DNA from: Craspedostauros australis
Lineage: Eukaryota > Bacillariophyta > Bacillariophyceae > Mastogloiales > Achnanthaceae
Assembly (NCBI GenBank): GCA_026770025.1
Contig: JAMXDE010000008.1
Span: 1 to 64,000, forward strand
DNA: 64,000 nucleotides
Direction of reading: 5' to 3'
This document shows, in pieces, positions 8,687 through 18,443 of this stretch (positions are counted from its first letter, which is position 1; the number at the start of each line of letters is the position of its first letter). The translations under genes and the position numbers were made by a program. The notes beneath the pieces are model-generated. The model saw nothing but the letters and a program-made list of their open reading frames with translations. It ran no database searches and was not told the DNA's origin.

Positions 8687-10186
8687 TCAGTTCTCGCTGA
8701 CGTTTCCATCGCTGGGAGTGGAATGCTGGCTACTGTCGTAGTGGCCATCGCTGTCGTCAAAGTGGACGTGAGGAGCTGACTTGGCATGGACCTTGACGGA
8801 TTTGGACGAGGACGATTTCTTGTCGTGCTGGCGCTTCTTCCCAGAGGAGTCAGCGTTCTTGCCGGATCGGGCGCGACAGTCGGATGTCTTGTGCTTGCCC
8901 CATGCCTTGTGGTTGTCACACCAGTGGAAGGTTGTTCCTTGGTGGACGAAGTGCTTGGGATCGTTGCCCTTTGGCGGATCGCGATTGGCGAGAGGGTGGT
9001 TGCCGCGCTTGTGGCGAGCTGTCCCTTTGTTGTCTTTCTTGTTGTTTGCTCGCTTGCCGGTTGCTTTGGTGAGCGAGGCTTTGAGCTGCTTCGTCTCGGC
9101 TCGGAGGGCGAGGAGCTGCTTGTCGCGGGAAAGGCGGTTCCATGTGCCGGCGTTGACCAAGCTCTGGTACTTGGTTTCGGCGGTGCTCATGAGACTGACG
9201 TAGTCTGGAGTGCCAGAGTCGCTGCAGCGCTGGATGCGGTTGACGAACTCCTCATTGTCTGCTGTGTTGTACGCAGTGATGAGTGCGAAGGTCACTTCGC
9301 TGCCGACTGCTTCGCCTTTGGACTGTAGAGTGAAGACTTGATTGCGAACGTGGTCGTTCAGCTTCTTGATGTCGTTGTCGAAGTCTTTGAGCTTCAACCG
9401 ATGTAGGTTCATGCGGATGCTCGTGCTGAGATCATCCGTGTCGATGCTGACATGAGAGAGGACGACGCGTAGGAGCGTTGGTCCATCCATGAGTCCGTTG
9501 ATTTCGTATGTGCTGCGCTGTGGCAGGATGCGATTGACGAGGTTGGGGCTCAGCGAGTTGAGGATGGCGACACCTATGAGGTGCGCAGCTTGCTTCTCGA
9601 CGCTGTCATTGATGTGACGCAATGTGGCACTGGTGCGCACATGGTCGATGGTGGTGAGTGGGTAGTTGTCAAGGATGTTGTACATGCCTGTTGTTGTGGC
9701 GACTTGGAAGATGTCGATGCATTGCATCATCATCGCGCGAGTGCGAATGTTGGCAAGGAAGACGTTGATGTTCTCTGGAGCGCCTTCGAACTTGTCATCG
9801 CTGAGCTTCTCTTGTGCTGTCTTGATGAGAGCAGCGCCTGTCTTGGTCGTTGGATCGATGAGAGATCCATATGGTGTTACAGCGAACTGTGCTGGTTGCT
9901 GATTGGCTGGCGGATTCGGATTGGCTTGGACGACTGGCTGTGCTGCTGCTGCTGCTTGGACTTGTGCTGCCACTTGTTGCTGGATGATTTGGACGAGCTG
10001 TGCCATGTTCAGAGCGATGGGCTGTCCTCCTGCTTGTGGTGGTTGCTGTGCTGCCTGTGGTTGTGCAGCTGCTTGTCCTGCAGGTGCAGTTGCGGCTGTG
10101 GCGTCGTTGGGTTGGTTGCCTTGATCCGCCATGGTCGCTCTTCGAGTTTCGTTGTTGTTGTTGGTGGTTTTGGTGCGTGCGACCAA
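8687..10186 (-). CDS. gag: Copia gag protein
   Basis: A 499-residue frame immediately upstream of pol. It has a Gln/Ala/Pro-rich N-terminus, a helical middle of the copia gag kind, a basic segment (KRANNKKDNKG) and a Cys/His zinc-knuckle-like motif (WCDNHKAWGKHKTSDC). It would form the particle shell of the element. Confidence 0.85.
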   Translation of the reverse strand: MVARTKTTNNNNETRRATMADQGNQPNDATAATAPAGQAAAQPQAAQQPPQAGGQPIALNMAQLVQIIQQQVAAQVQAAAAAQPVVQANPNPPANQQPAQFAVTPYGSLIDPTTKTGAALIKTAQEKLSDDKFEGAPENINVFLANIRTRAMMMQCIDIFQVATTTGMYNILDNYPLTTIDHVRTSATLRHINDSVEKQAAHLIGVAILNSLSPNLVNRILPQRSTYEINGLMDGPTLLRVVLSHVSIDTDDLSTSIRMNLHRLKLKDFDNDIKKLNDHVRNQVFTLQSKGEAVGSEVTFALITAYNTADNEEFVNRIQRCSDSGTPDYVSLMSTAETKYQSLVNAGTWNRLSRDKQLLALRAETKQLKASLTKATGKRANNKKDNKGTARHKRGNHPLANRDPPKGNDPKHFVHQGTTFHWCDNHKAWGKHKTSDCRARSGKNADSSGKKRQHDKKSSSSKSVKVHAKSAPHVHFDDSDGHYDSSQHSTPSDGNVSEN

Positions 10187-10231
10187 AATGAAACGATCAG
10201 AGCGCGTGTTTCACGTTGCGCAGAGGAAGCG

Positions 10232-10418
10232 TGTGCAGGTTTTTCACGTGACCGGAGGTGTTGGGGGGGTGAAACCTGTCTGTTCTGAAAATTATGACTG
10301 TGCGGAGCGGTCATTTGCTCAACGTGGATCCTACGCGTGGTTTGTGCGGTATCGTCTGTCCATCGACACTCATTGTTCGGATTCGGCCAGATTCGGGAAT
10401 TGGCACTAAATCTGCACA
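10232..10418 (-). repeat. Copia 5' LTR
   Basis: 187 bases, identical by eye to 4783-4969, followed by the second copy of the CCAAG target duplication. Confidence 0.95.
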
Positions 10419-11193
10419 CCAAGTGGTTCGAAATGGTCGTTGGGTGTTTCCATTGGTCTGGACGGTCTTGTGGCTTGGGTCTGCCTCCGACAACTCGACT
10501 TCAGCCACAATCAACATCACATCGGTTCGAAGCAAACAACGCGAAAGTCTCCAGAGACAGATACACAGAGATGCAGAGAGACAGAGGGAGCTGCCATCAC
10601 CACAACCATGGGCCATGCTTGCTTGCGTTATTGTGGCATCTGCTGTTGAAGCAATGGCTCCTTCACCGGCCTCTACCTGGCAGTGAACCGAAGGGCAAAC
10701 CAGATGAAGAGCAATGGGATTGTTGTTGTGGTGTAACCAGATATTTTAAACTGGATTTATGGCTGGTTGCGGCTGATGTCCAGTTTGTTTGTGTTTGCTT
10801 GTGTTTGCTTGCTTGATGTTGGTGGTGACTTCCAGCTGTAGTGTTACAACGACGAATGACACCACTGGCATTTTCTGGTTTCTTTGGTTTCGTGCCATCT
10901 GTCCTCACAATTTGAGCATCTTCTCCAACAATCACCATCCAAATCACTGCGATTGACTCGACCGAGTGCAACCGTATCTCTTGGCATCACTGGAAGATCC
11001 ACGCATCCCCTCACCACAAAGTTGCCCAAAAACCCCAACCAGGATGCCAGGCACACAACAACACAATCCGGTGTCACCAAATCCAACACAACAACAGACA
11101 CTCCACCATAGCCTGAGCGAAGAGTCCAAGGACAGCCCATGGAATACCATCACCGCCGATACTCACACAGCACATCCCCACTTCTTCTCCAAA
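10419..11193. repeat. Linker, right part, and upstream region of MybL-A1
   Basis: The linker resumes after the copia element and is shared with 24309-24545, 32459-32700 and 42112-42340 up to about 10645; beyond that only the type-2 copy at 42340-42896 matches. It lies between two divergent genes (ankyrin M0 to the left before the insertion, MybL-A1 to the right) and is likely to hold the MybL-A promoter. No gene seen; an in-frame ATG at 10966 is not usable in the sister copy, where a stop lies between it and the common start. Confidence 0.6.
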
Positions 11194-12456
11194 ATGACGC
11201 AACCTTCCTGGACTCCAGCGAAAGCGAGGATGCTTTGCCTCGCCTACCTGGAAATCAAGAAGGAACCAGGCAAATGCAAAAACGGAACTTGGCCTCTCAT
11301 TTTTGAGAATTTCAAGCGCCGCATCGCGCAGTACAACGAAAGGATGGCAATAAAGAGATCGAACAGAGGATACGGCGGCAGAAACGACGGCAACTTCGGC
11401 GATGATTTTGATGTCGTCTCATGCCCGGCTTCTGCAGATAGTCTCAGACACTTCTTGGACATCCTCCGGCGTTCCACTCTGCAACTTCGAAAGATTCTTC
11501 CGCCAACACCTCACACTTCACCGGAAGCTGAATTTGAATGGATCGCAGATTGGCGCGAATCGTGCGACAAGAGATTCAGACACTCTCGTCTCAACGTCCA
11601 CGCCCTCGTGGAGTGCTGGAGACTTCTGAAGGACGCGCCACAAATTGCAGATGCTTCCTCACCTGCCTCTGTCTCTGCTCAGTCCTATCCACAACCCACA
11701 CTTCGACCTTTTCGCCTCCTCGCACGCAAATCAGTCGCGGCATCAGTCCGCGCTCGCAACCGTTGCAACCATCAAGGTCCATCGCCTCATGGTGAGACTG
11801 GCGGCGATGATGCAAGCGAAGACGGAGACAATTCCGTCAGAACGAGCGGGGACGATCAACACAATCTAGACGATGACGACGACGATGACGACGACGATGA
11901 TAACGAGTACGCGCCTGCCACTGTCACCAGCTACGACAACACGGAGAGCAGCAGCGACAACGACAGTGCCACCCAGATGCGGGGATCCAATGACCAACAG
12001 GCGACGACTGCCTATGCCCCATCGCGCAAACGCAAGCGTCGTGGCGTATCCGCAGATGCTGACAGGAGCACGCGTATCGTCTTCAAAGACGATGAGGAGG
12101 ACGGCAACACGGATGATAGCGCCCATGTGGAAAACAGCGACGCTGCCGGAGACGACAATAACGTTGCCACAACAGCCAGTCGTCGCCAGCATCGCGGACG
12201 CCGTCGTGACAACACAGACGGCACGTCGCAGGTGCGTTCAGAAACAGCGCAAGTCACGCGAACAGAAGACCGAAACTCCGCAAGAAGCACATCACTCCAA
12301 TGCAGCGAGGAGATGGACATGATTCGCGAGGAACTCCGGCTTGCCAAACTCAAGCGCAACTACCACGATCTGCGCCTTCAGGAACTCAATCTGAAGCTTC
12401 AGGTTGCTGAGGCGAAGAAAGAAATGGAGGAAGCGCATCACAATCGCTCGGAATGA
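11194..12456 (+). CDS. MybL-A1: Myb/SANT-like, acidic, coiled-coil protein, 420 aa
   Basis: The start MTQPSWTPAKA was chosen because the sister gene at 42897 has a stop just upstream and because it lines up with the start of paralogue MybL-B. Residues 5-110 (WTPAKARMLCLAYLE ... TWPLIFENF ... YNE) have the spacing of a Myb/SANT-like DNA-binding segment, with conserved Trp and Phe. A Pro/Ser linker follows, then an Asp run (about 225-245), a basic patch SRKRKRRG (about 276-283) that could be a nuclear localisation signal, and a C-terminal coiled coil (about 365-415, LRLAKLKRNYHDLRLQEL). The layout suggests a dimeric nuclear DNA-binding protein. The family assignment is by eye; such Myb-like proteins also accompany DNA transposons, but no transposase adjoins it. 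Confidence 0.65.
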   Translation: MTQPSWTPAKARMLCLAYLEIKKEPGKCKNGTWPLIFENFKRRIAQYNERMAIKRSNRGYGGRNDGNFGDDFDVVSCPASADSLRHFLDILRRSTLQLRKILPPTPHTSPEAEFEWIADWRESCDKRFRHSRLNVHALVECWRLLKDAPQIADASSPASVSAQSYPQPTLRPFRLLARKSVAASVRARNRCNHQGPSPHGETGGDDASEDGDNSVRTSGDDQHNLDDDDDDDDDDDNEYAPATVTSYDNTESSSDNDSATQMRGSNDQQATTAYAPSRKRKRRGVSADADRSTRIVFKDDEEDGNTDDSAHVENSDAAGDDNNVATTASRRQHRGRRRDNTDGTSQVRSETAQVTRTEDRNSARSTSLQCSEEMDMIREELRLAKLKRNYHDLRLQELNLKLQVAEAKKEMEEAHHNRSE

Positions 12457-13294
12457 AGGCATTGGGTGTCCAACTTTCACATGCGTGGATGGATGGAGAG
12501 GTGGAGCAATGGGGAAATCGGAGAAGGGGTGTGTATGCAGGATCCGATCGGTGGTGCCACTTTCAGGTGGGGTGGACATTCTGAAGAATATTTGAAGAAT
12601 GTAATACAATAGAACAGATCACAGTTTGCACGGGCATGCGACCTTCTCTCTCCCATTAAGACTTCTGGATATGATCGTGCACTAGCTTACGAATGGTGTT
12701 TCGTGAATGCTTGTCGAGTTTGCGATAGTCGGAGCAGGTAGATACCACCCTCTCCACAAACGCAGATCGCAGAATACACGTACACGCCATAGGATGGTGC
12801 GAGTGAATGGCGCAATTCAAACGACGAACAACGAAACAGAAACCTTGGCCGCTCTGAACGCAGTTTTGGTCCGTTGAGTCGATCCGCCTTTTCCGTCCAC
12901 ACAATGCGCGTGTACGCACGAAGGAGGCAAGTTCGCGAAATTGATCCACATCAAATCATCAGAAACCAATGCGGATTCAAATCTCCATCAATGAGAAGTG
13001 CCATGCACATCGGCACCAAGTCACATCAAGACCGATGCTCGACGTCCATCGTCAATCATAACGGCAACAGCAACAGCAGCAGAAGAAGCAACAGAGAGGC
13101 ATCACACACCAATCGCCGCGTTGATCTTCCAACTTCACCTGCGCAGAAGACTGACGTTCAAACTTGTTTTCTTCTGCTTCGTCTTCATCGCTCGCAACTG
13201 CATCCACGAAACAAGAGCCAGCGCCATCGTCGATCATAGGGCAACGTATGCCATCAAAGGAGACACTCAAACAGTACAAATCCACTCCTTCACG
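12457..13294. other. Spacer between MybL-A1 and MybL-B1
   Basis: 838 bases, near-identical to 44175-45001 apart from a short insertion near 12585-12597. It ends in an in-frame open stretch before the MybL-B1 ATG which I do not count as coding. It probably holds the MybL-A 3' end and the MybL-B promoter. No gene seen. Confidence 0.45.
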
Positions 13295-14554
13295 ATGCCG
13301 CCTCTTGGCTGGACTCCAACGAAAGCGAGGTTTCTTTGCCTCGCCTTTTTGGAAGTAAATAAGAAACCACTCAAGCGTGGGGAACGACCTTGGCCTCTCA
13401 TCCTGAAGATGTTCAACCAGAGCATCGACCAATACAACCAAGAATTGGATGGAAAGCTCGCAAGCGGAGGCGTCACCAACGATGATGAAGCAGCATCTAA
13501 TGTCCACATACCGCTACACTCAAACCAATACAGTCTCGGAGCCTTCTTCAACAGAATCCGGCGCCCTGTCCTCCAACTTCGAGAACATCGCCCATCGACT
13601 CCGCACATGTCGGAAGAAGCCGACGTGCGATGGATTGCAGATTGGTACCAGTCACACAAGACGGAAGGCGAAAACTGTTCTCTCAGCGTCGAGATACTCG
13701 CGGCTTGTTGGAAGGTGCTGAAGGATGCTCCCCAGCTTGCGGAGAGATCGTCGCAAGCCACTATCTCTCCCGAATCCAGCCCGCGACCATCACCGAGACC
13801 TTCACTCACCTCCGCAAAGACCGGCATGGAGTTCCCCACAAGTGCACCCGGCTGTCACGACGATCAATGCTCCGACGACAGTGACCAGGAGAGTGAAGAC
13901 GAAACCGAAGATGAGAGCGGCGATGGGAGCGACGACGGGAGCGGCGATGAAAAAGAACAAGATGACGGGAGCACCCCCATTCCACCAAATGATGACGACA
14001 ACAAGTCTGTATGCGAAAGTGACGGCAACAACGGTAGCGACGGGAACGATGGCGCTATCGATCGTGACCGCGGAGACGATGAAAAGGAACAGAAACATCT
14101 CGGGTTTCGCCATACGAGGATCCGCATCCGATCAAAGAAGCGGAAGCGGAGAACCCAGTCAACTAGCAATGAGACAGGATCCGCTCACAGCCATAGTGCG
14201 ACCAATGATGATGATATCGCTGGCGATATTGTGGTTGCGGACGAAGTCACATCGTCCAATGATATCAGTGCTGGGGGAACTCGCCGCGCTCCTTCTCTTC
14301 CAGATCATCGTCCGAGTCCTCATTCTCGTGGTTCCAACAGCATCAACAGCACTAACACCAATCCACAACACGACAGGTCATCGTCTCAGCACAAGCGGAA
14401 GACAAAGAAGATTAAAATGCTTGAGCACAAGCTCCGGGTGGCGAAACTCGAGCGGATATGCCAGGATATTCGCGTTCGGCAACTAGATCTCAAGATGCAG
14501 CTGGCGAAGGCGAAGCAACGATTGGAAGAGGCACGTGGACATCCACACATGTGA
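13295..14554 (+). CDS. MybL-B1: paralogue of MybL-A, 419 aa
   Basis: The start MPPLGWTPTKA aligns with MybL-A. The two proteins share the order of parts but are well diverged: the N-terminal segment WTPTKARFLCLAFLE ... RPWPLILKMF ... QYNQEL, a second conserved segment RWIADWYQSH near residue 110, a Pro-rich linker, a long Asp/Glu/Ser/Gly-rich acidic region (about 190-275), the basic patch SKKRKRR near 281 and a C-terminal coiled coil (about 368-415, LEHKLRVAKLERICQDI). Tandem with MybL-A1 on the same strand; the pair is duplicated as a unit at 42897-46243. An open frame extends upstream to 12998 in both copies but has the look of 5' flank. Confidence 0.65.
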   Translation: MPPLGWTPTKARFLCLAFLEVNKKPLKRGERPWPLILKMFNQSIDQYNQELDGKLASGGVTNDDEAASNVHIPLHSNQYSLGAFFNRIRRPVLQLREHRPSTPHMSEEADVRWIADWYQSHKTEGENCSLSVEILAACWKVLKDAPQLAERSSQATISPESSPRPSPRPSLTSAKTGMEFPTSAPGCHDDQCSDDSDQESEDETEDESGDGSDDGSGDEKEQDDGSTPIPPNDDDNKSVCESDGNNGSDGNDGAIDRDRGDDEKEQKHLGFRHTRIRIRSKKRKRRTQSTSNETGSAHSHSATNDDDIAGDIVVADEVTSSNDISAGGTRRAPSLPDHRPSPHSRGSNSINSTNTNPQHDRSSSQHKRKTKKIKMLEHKLRVAKLERICQDIRVRQLDLKMQLAKAKQRLEEARGHPHM

Positions 14555-14856
14555 AGGTGGAGGGTGTAAAGGATTGAGGTTGAATCAGTCGCTCAGCAAG
14601 CATGTGATCATCAACTGTCATAATGGGAGCGAAACGATCTTGTCCAGTTGTGCAGGTCACAACTGTCCGCTGTGGTCGTTTCTTTTGTGGTGTAGAATAC
14701 ATAACGCTACTCAATAGAATATGTAATTACCATCCGCGGTCTGACTGCGAATACTCTCCCTCCGATAACTAACTCGAGTCCTCTTTTCATCATCTCAATT
14801 CCGTCATGCGTCCAATTCTTGAAAACTTCTGGTATGGCATGGTCTGGTGTGGCAAT
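14555..14856. other. Convergent space between MybL-B1 and BTB M1
   Basis: Both neighbours end here. From about 14790 rightward the sequence matches the corresponding point of type-1 cassettes (about 2380 and 30010), so this is where the cassette-specific cargo joins the common BTB-ankyrin part. Confidence 0.5.
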
Positions 14857-15720
14857 TCAACCCTCTTCTTCAGCAGCACCGTCCGTCTCAATCATTTTGG
14901 ATGATTTGGTAGTCATAGAGCGGACGAAGTCCACCAATGTCACCCAATCCATGTATGAATCCACTTGCGCGATCCCCTCGTCTTCACCCACAACCTTGTA
15001 CAGCTCCACCATGGACATGTGGCTGTACTCATCATCAATACCATCACTCTCCGCTCCCCCATCGCGGAGGATATGAATGCCTCCCATCAGTTGAGGTTGT
15101 AGAATTAGTTTGCTTAAATCTAGATGAGTGAACGTATCCTTCTCACTTTCAGCTGCCATTCTCATCGCCATATCCTTCAACACCACGCAGTTGTGCTGAT
15201 GAGCGAATATCAACACATCTATCATGCTGTCTTCTGTGAAATGCTTGCGGGCCAACTCCACTTCAAGAACAAGCTTGAGTCGCCAGAAGCCAAACTCGTT
15301 GGCCACAAGGATCAGCTGTTGCAGATCATCCTGTCCAGTGAGGATGGGAGTTGACTGGTGAGAGGCATCTGTATTGTGGTGAGCATCAGCATGAGCACCG
15401 ACATGCGCAGCAGCGTTGTCACGAGCGCTGTCATTCAAGGATATCTTGCCTGTGTAGATGCATTGGAGGACGTATCGGACATGGTTTGGTTGAAGGTTGG
15501 GAAGAGGGATGGTTGTTTGGGCGGGGGGCACGTAGCCTTCGGTGTCATCATTCGCGTGCTGATGTCGGATTCCTTTGTCGATCAGTGTCTCAATGGAGGG
15601 GACATTGATCATCAGGACTTCGGTGTTTGCCTTGATTCGTTGTTGTTGGTCGCCCTGTCCACACAAGAAGATGTTGTCTGTCCTGTTGTCGGTTTGGAAG
15701 GATCTGAGCTGTCTTCTCAA
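14857..15720 (-). CDS. BTB/POZ domain unit M1, the only fully open copy
   Basis: An open frame of 287 codons reads through the whole BTB fold: first strand NIFLCGQGDQQ, IKANTEVLMINVPSIETLI, the HVRYVLQCIYTGKISL signature (about residues 75-95), LQQLILVANEFGFWRLKLVLE and IDVLIFAHQHNCVVLKDMAMRMAAE, then a 100-residue acidic tail. BTB domains dimerise and bind CUL3. The frame has no ATG before the first strand: it opens with TTG right at the ankyrin stop, and the first ATG (in VLMINV) would lose the first strand. So the unit was probably once the C-terminal part of the ankyrin protein, or is reached by splicing; as a separate gene it would begin at MINVPS. It overlaps the ankyrin frame by four bases. 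Confidence 0.7.
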   Translation of the reverse strand: MRRQLRSFQTDNRTDNIFLCGQGDQQQRIKANTEVLMINVPSIETLIDKGIRHQHANDDTEGYVPPAQTTIPLPNLQPNHVRYVLQCIYTGKISLNDSARDNAAAHVGAHADAHHNTDASHQSTPILTGQDDLQQLILVANEFGFWRLKLVLEVELARKHFTEDSMIDVLIFAHQHNCVVLKDMAMRMAAESEKDTFTHLDLSKLILQPQLMGGIHILRDGGAESDGIDDEYSHMSMVELYKVVGEDEGIAQVDSYMDWVTLVDFVRSMTTKSSKMIETDGAAEEEG

Positions 15721-15798
15721 ATGCTGACGTTGGTCCTCTTGTGGTTACTGTGTTTGTGTTCATTCTCTTGCTTCTTCCGCTTCAACTGGTGTCTCGAC

Positions 15799-15832
<34 letters not shown>

Positions 15833-17666
15833 CCTTCGGCTTCAACTGCTGTCCCAACTGTTCTTGTGGTTGTTCATTCTCTTGCTCGTTTTGTTGCCAG
15901 CGTTGTTGCAGTTGTGGGTGAACTGAAGGCGAAAGTCCTCTAATGAGGGACTCGATACACTCCAGCTGGCCTTTGTGGCATGCCCAATGAAGGGGAGTGT
16001 CACCATCGTCATCTTTGCAGTTGATGTCCGCCTCACATGATTCGGTGAGGTACTCCACGCACTCCAGGTGGCCGTTGTAGCATGCCCAATGAAGGGGAGT
16101 GGAACCATGGTTGGTTTTACAGTTGATGTCAGCCCTGCATGATTCGATGAGGTACTCCACACACTCCAGCTGGCCTTTGTAGCATGCCCAATGAAGGGGA
16201 GTCCGACCATAGTTGGCTTTGCAGTTGACGTTCGCTCCACCTGATTCGGTGAGGTACTCCACGCACTCCAGGTGGCCGTCGTGGCATGCCTCATGAAGGG
16301 GAGTGAGACCATTGTTGTCTTTGCAGTTGATGTTCGCCTCACATGATTCGATGAGGTACTTCACACACTCCAGGTGGCCGTTGCGGCATGCCTCATGAAG
16401 GGGAGTGAGACCATTGTTGTTTTGGCAGTTGATGTTCGCCTCACATGATTCGAAGAGGTACTTCACACACTCCAACTGGCCGCTGTGGCATGCCTCATGA
16501 AGGGGAGTGAGACCATTGTTGTTTTGGCAGTTGATGTTCGCCTCACATGATTCGAAGAGGTACTTCACACACTCCAACTGGCCGCTGTGGCATGCCTCAT
16601 GAAGGGGAGTGAGACCATCGCTGTCTTGGCAGTTGACGTTCGCCTCACATGATTCGATGAGGTACTCCACACACTCCAGCTGGCCTTTGTAGCATGCCCA
16701 ATGAAGGGGAGTCCGACCATAGTTGGCTTTGCAGTTGACGTTCGCTCCACCTGATTCGGTGAGGTACTCCACGCACTCCAGCTGGCCTTTGTAGCATGCC
16801 CAATGAAGGGGAGTGTCACCATTGTTGTCTTTGCAGTTGATGTTCGCCTCACATGATTCAATGAGGTACTCCACGCACTCCAGCTGGCCGTTGCGGCATG
16901 CCCAATGAAGGGGAGTGGAACCATTGTTGTCTTGGCAGTTGATGTTCGCCTCACATGATTCAATGAGGTACTTCACACACTCCAGCTTGCCTTTGCGGCA
17001 TGCCCAATGAAGGGGAGTGGAACCATTGTTGTTTTGGCAGTTGATGTTCGCCTCACATGATTCGAAGAGGTACTTCACACACTCCAGCTTGCCTTTGCGG
17101 CATGCATCATGAAGGGGAGTGGAACCATTGTTGTTTTGGCAGTTGATGTTCGCCTCACATGATTCGATGAGGTACTTCACACACTCCAGGTGGCCGTTGC
17201 GGCATGCCTCATGAAGGGGAGTGAGACCATTGTTGTTTTGGCAGTTGATGTTCGCCTCACATGATTCGAAGAGGTACTTCACACACTCCAACTGGCCGCT
17301 GTGGCATGCCTCATGAAGGGGAGTGAGACCATTGTTGTTTTGGCAGTTGACGTTTGCCTCACATGATTCGAAGAGGTACTTCACACACTCCAACTGGCCG
17401 CTGTGGCATGCCTTATGAAGGGGAGTGAGACCATTGTTGTTTTGGCAGTTGACGTTTGCCTCACATGATTCAATGAGGTACTTCACACACTCCAGCTGGC
17501 CTTTGTAGCATGCATAATGGAGGGGAGTGGAACCAACCGAGTTTGTAACCTTGTTGACATCAACTCCTTCATTCTGCGTCTTGTTCTGCTTCTTCCATTC
17601 CTTCAACACTGACAAGTCACCTGCCTCGGCAGCATCAAGGAGTTGTTCGTTCGTAACATTCGGCAT
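15717..17666 (-). CDS. Ankyrin-repeat protein M1, 649 aa, 16 repeats
   Basis: Starts at MPNVTNEQLLDAAEAG and has a capping helix, then 16 ankyrin units of 34 residues (TPLHEACHSGQLECVKYLFESCEANINCQN and close variants). Neighbouring units are almost identical at the DNA level and blocks are repeated: units 2-4 and 10-12 have the same sequence of variants, as do units 8-9 and 13-14. Most differences fall at the loop and helix-1 surface positions (NN/NY/SD/DD; EACHSG, WACYKG), the surface that usually contacts partners. A C-terminal Gln-rich tail contains a CAA-type run (plus strand about 15799-15831). The stop is TGA at 15717, in front of the BTB frame. Confidence 0.85.
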
Positions 17667-18000
17667 GTTGAGAGGATGGTTGATGGTTGGTGGTCTTTTG
17701 GCGTTGGATTGGCTGTCAAGGAAGTGTGTGGTCTGAGCTATCTACTATGAGGAAGAGATATCGATGGTGTGTCTTCAATAGCTTGTAGTAGTACGCGTAT
17801 CATACACTGCGTGATGAATAGTAGTATGAGTGGCAATCCGATGTCTGTTGTTGTCTTGTTCGCACGTGTCCTCTCTTTCTCTCTTTGCGCACAAGCATCA
17901 TCGTGTTTGCCTCCTTCTCTTGATCGCACCCCTCTCTGGTTCGTGCGGCTTGGATCCTCCTGTTCCCATCCATCACGAGTATGTACTACTACTTCTACGA
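17667..18000. repeat. Linker, copy M1 (left part, split by DNA transposon)
   Basis: Contains the conserved ankyrin-upstream block (17757-17850) and the left arm and loop of a stem-loop (17983-18000). The loop TTCTACGA was duplicated when the transposon inserted; the linker resumes at 24115. Confidence 0.8.
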
Positions 18001-18154
18001 GCCCCCTTAGTGAGTCGACCTGCATGTTTTTATTGGACTCTACAAGTTTTATCTTGGATATCAAAACCAAGCACATATTCGCAGTCCTCTTAGTCTCCAT
18101 ATAAATAATTAACCAATGGATTTTTGATATAGACCTTATTTTAAGTTTTATGGA
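18001..18154 (+). repeat. Transposon left terminal inverted repeat
   Basis: 154 bases; first 36 nearly perfect against the right end, the rest interrupted similarity. Confidence 0.85.
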
Positions 18155-18348
18155 TAGTCAAAAATATGATAAAGTCGTATGGGTCGACCCCGTGAAACTA
18201 CTTGTTGTTTTTCAGAAGGTTCCATGCTGTTCCGCTGCATTTATCAAAAGGCGGTCAGTCATGGACCGGACGCAGAAGATGTCGTTCGTTTGGTACGCGT
18301 TAAATACACGTTAGCATGTGGTGCATCATCTCACATTTTGCTCGTCAC

Positions 18349-18443
18349 AACACACATCACACAAAACACATCACACAAAACACATCACACAAAACACATC
18401 ACACAAAACACATCACACATCACACATCACACATCACACATCC
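18349..18443. repeat. Tandem repeat, ~14-bp unit
   Basis: ACACATCACACAAA-type units repeat about seven times, degenerating to shorter ACACATC units at the right. A GTAGTTGTAGTTGTT tract follows at about 18566-18618. Both lie in the transposon's 5' untranslated region. Confidence 0.85.

Larger units (their letters stand above)
4783..10418 (-). mobile_element. Ty1/copia LTR retrotransposon, looks whole and young
   Basis: A 5,636-base element of the Ty1/copia group lies on the minus strand, with 187-base LTRs at both ends and a 5-base target duplication CCAAG (4778-4782 and 10419-10423). Inside are a gag frame (8687-10186) and a pol frame (5003-8662) in the copia order protease, integrase, reverse transcriptase, RNase H. 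A purine tract (plus-strand bases 4970-4978) adjoins the 3' LTR. The LTRs are identical by eye, so the insertion is very recent. It split a linker whose empty form survives at 24309, 32459 and 42112. Confidence 0.95.

Noticed and set aside
8781-9328. Plus-strand open frames across the copia gag region
   Set aside because: Antisense shadows of the gag frame; Leu/Val/Cys-rich composition and no motif.
12998-13294. 99-residue N-terminal extension of MybL-B with a hydrophobic stretch (FKLVFFCFVFIARN)
   Set aside because: Open in both cassettes, but MybL-A lines up with the internal Met and the two sister copies are too similar for conservation to mean much. It remains possible.
18349-18443. Regular ACACATCACACAAA repeats resembling a repeat-spacer array
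   Set aside because: No spacers of unique sequence lie between the units; it is a simple minisatellite in a eukaryotic transposon leader.
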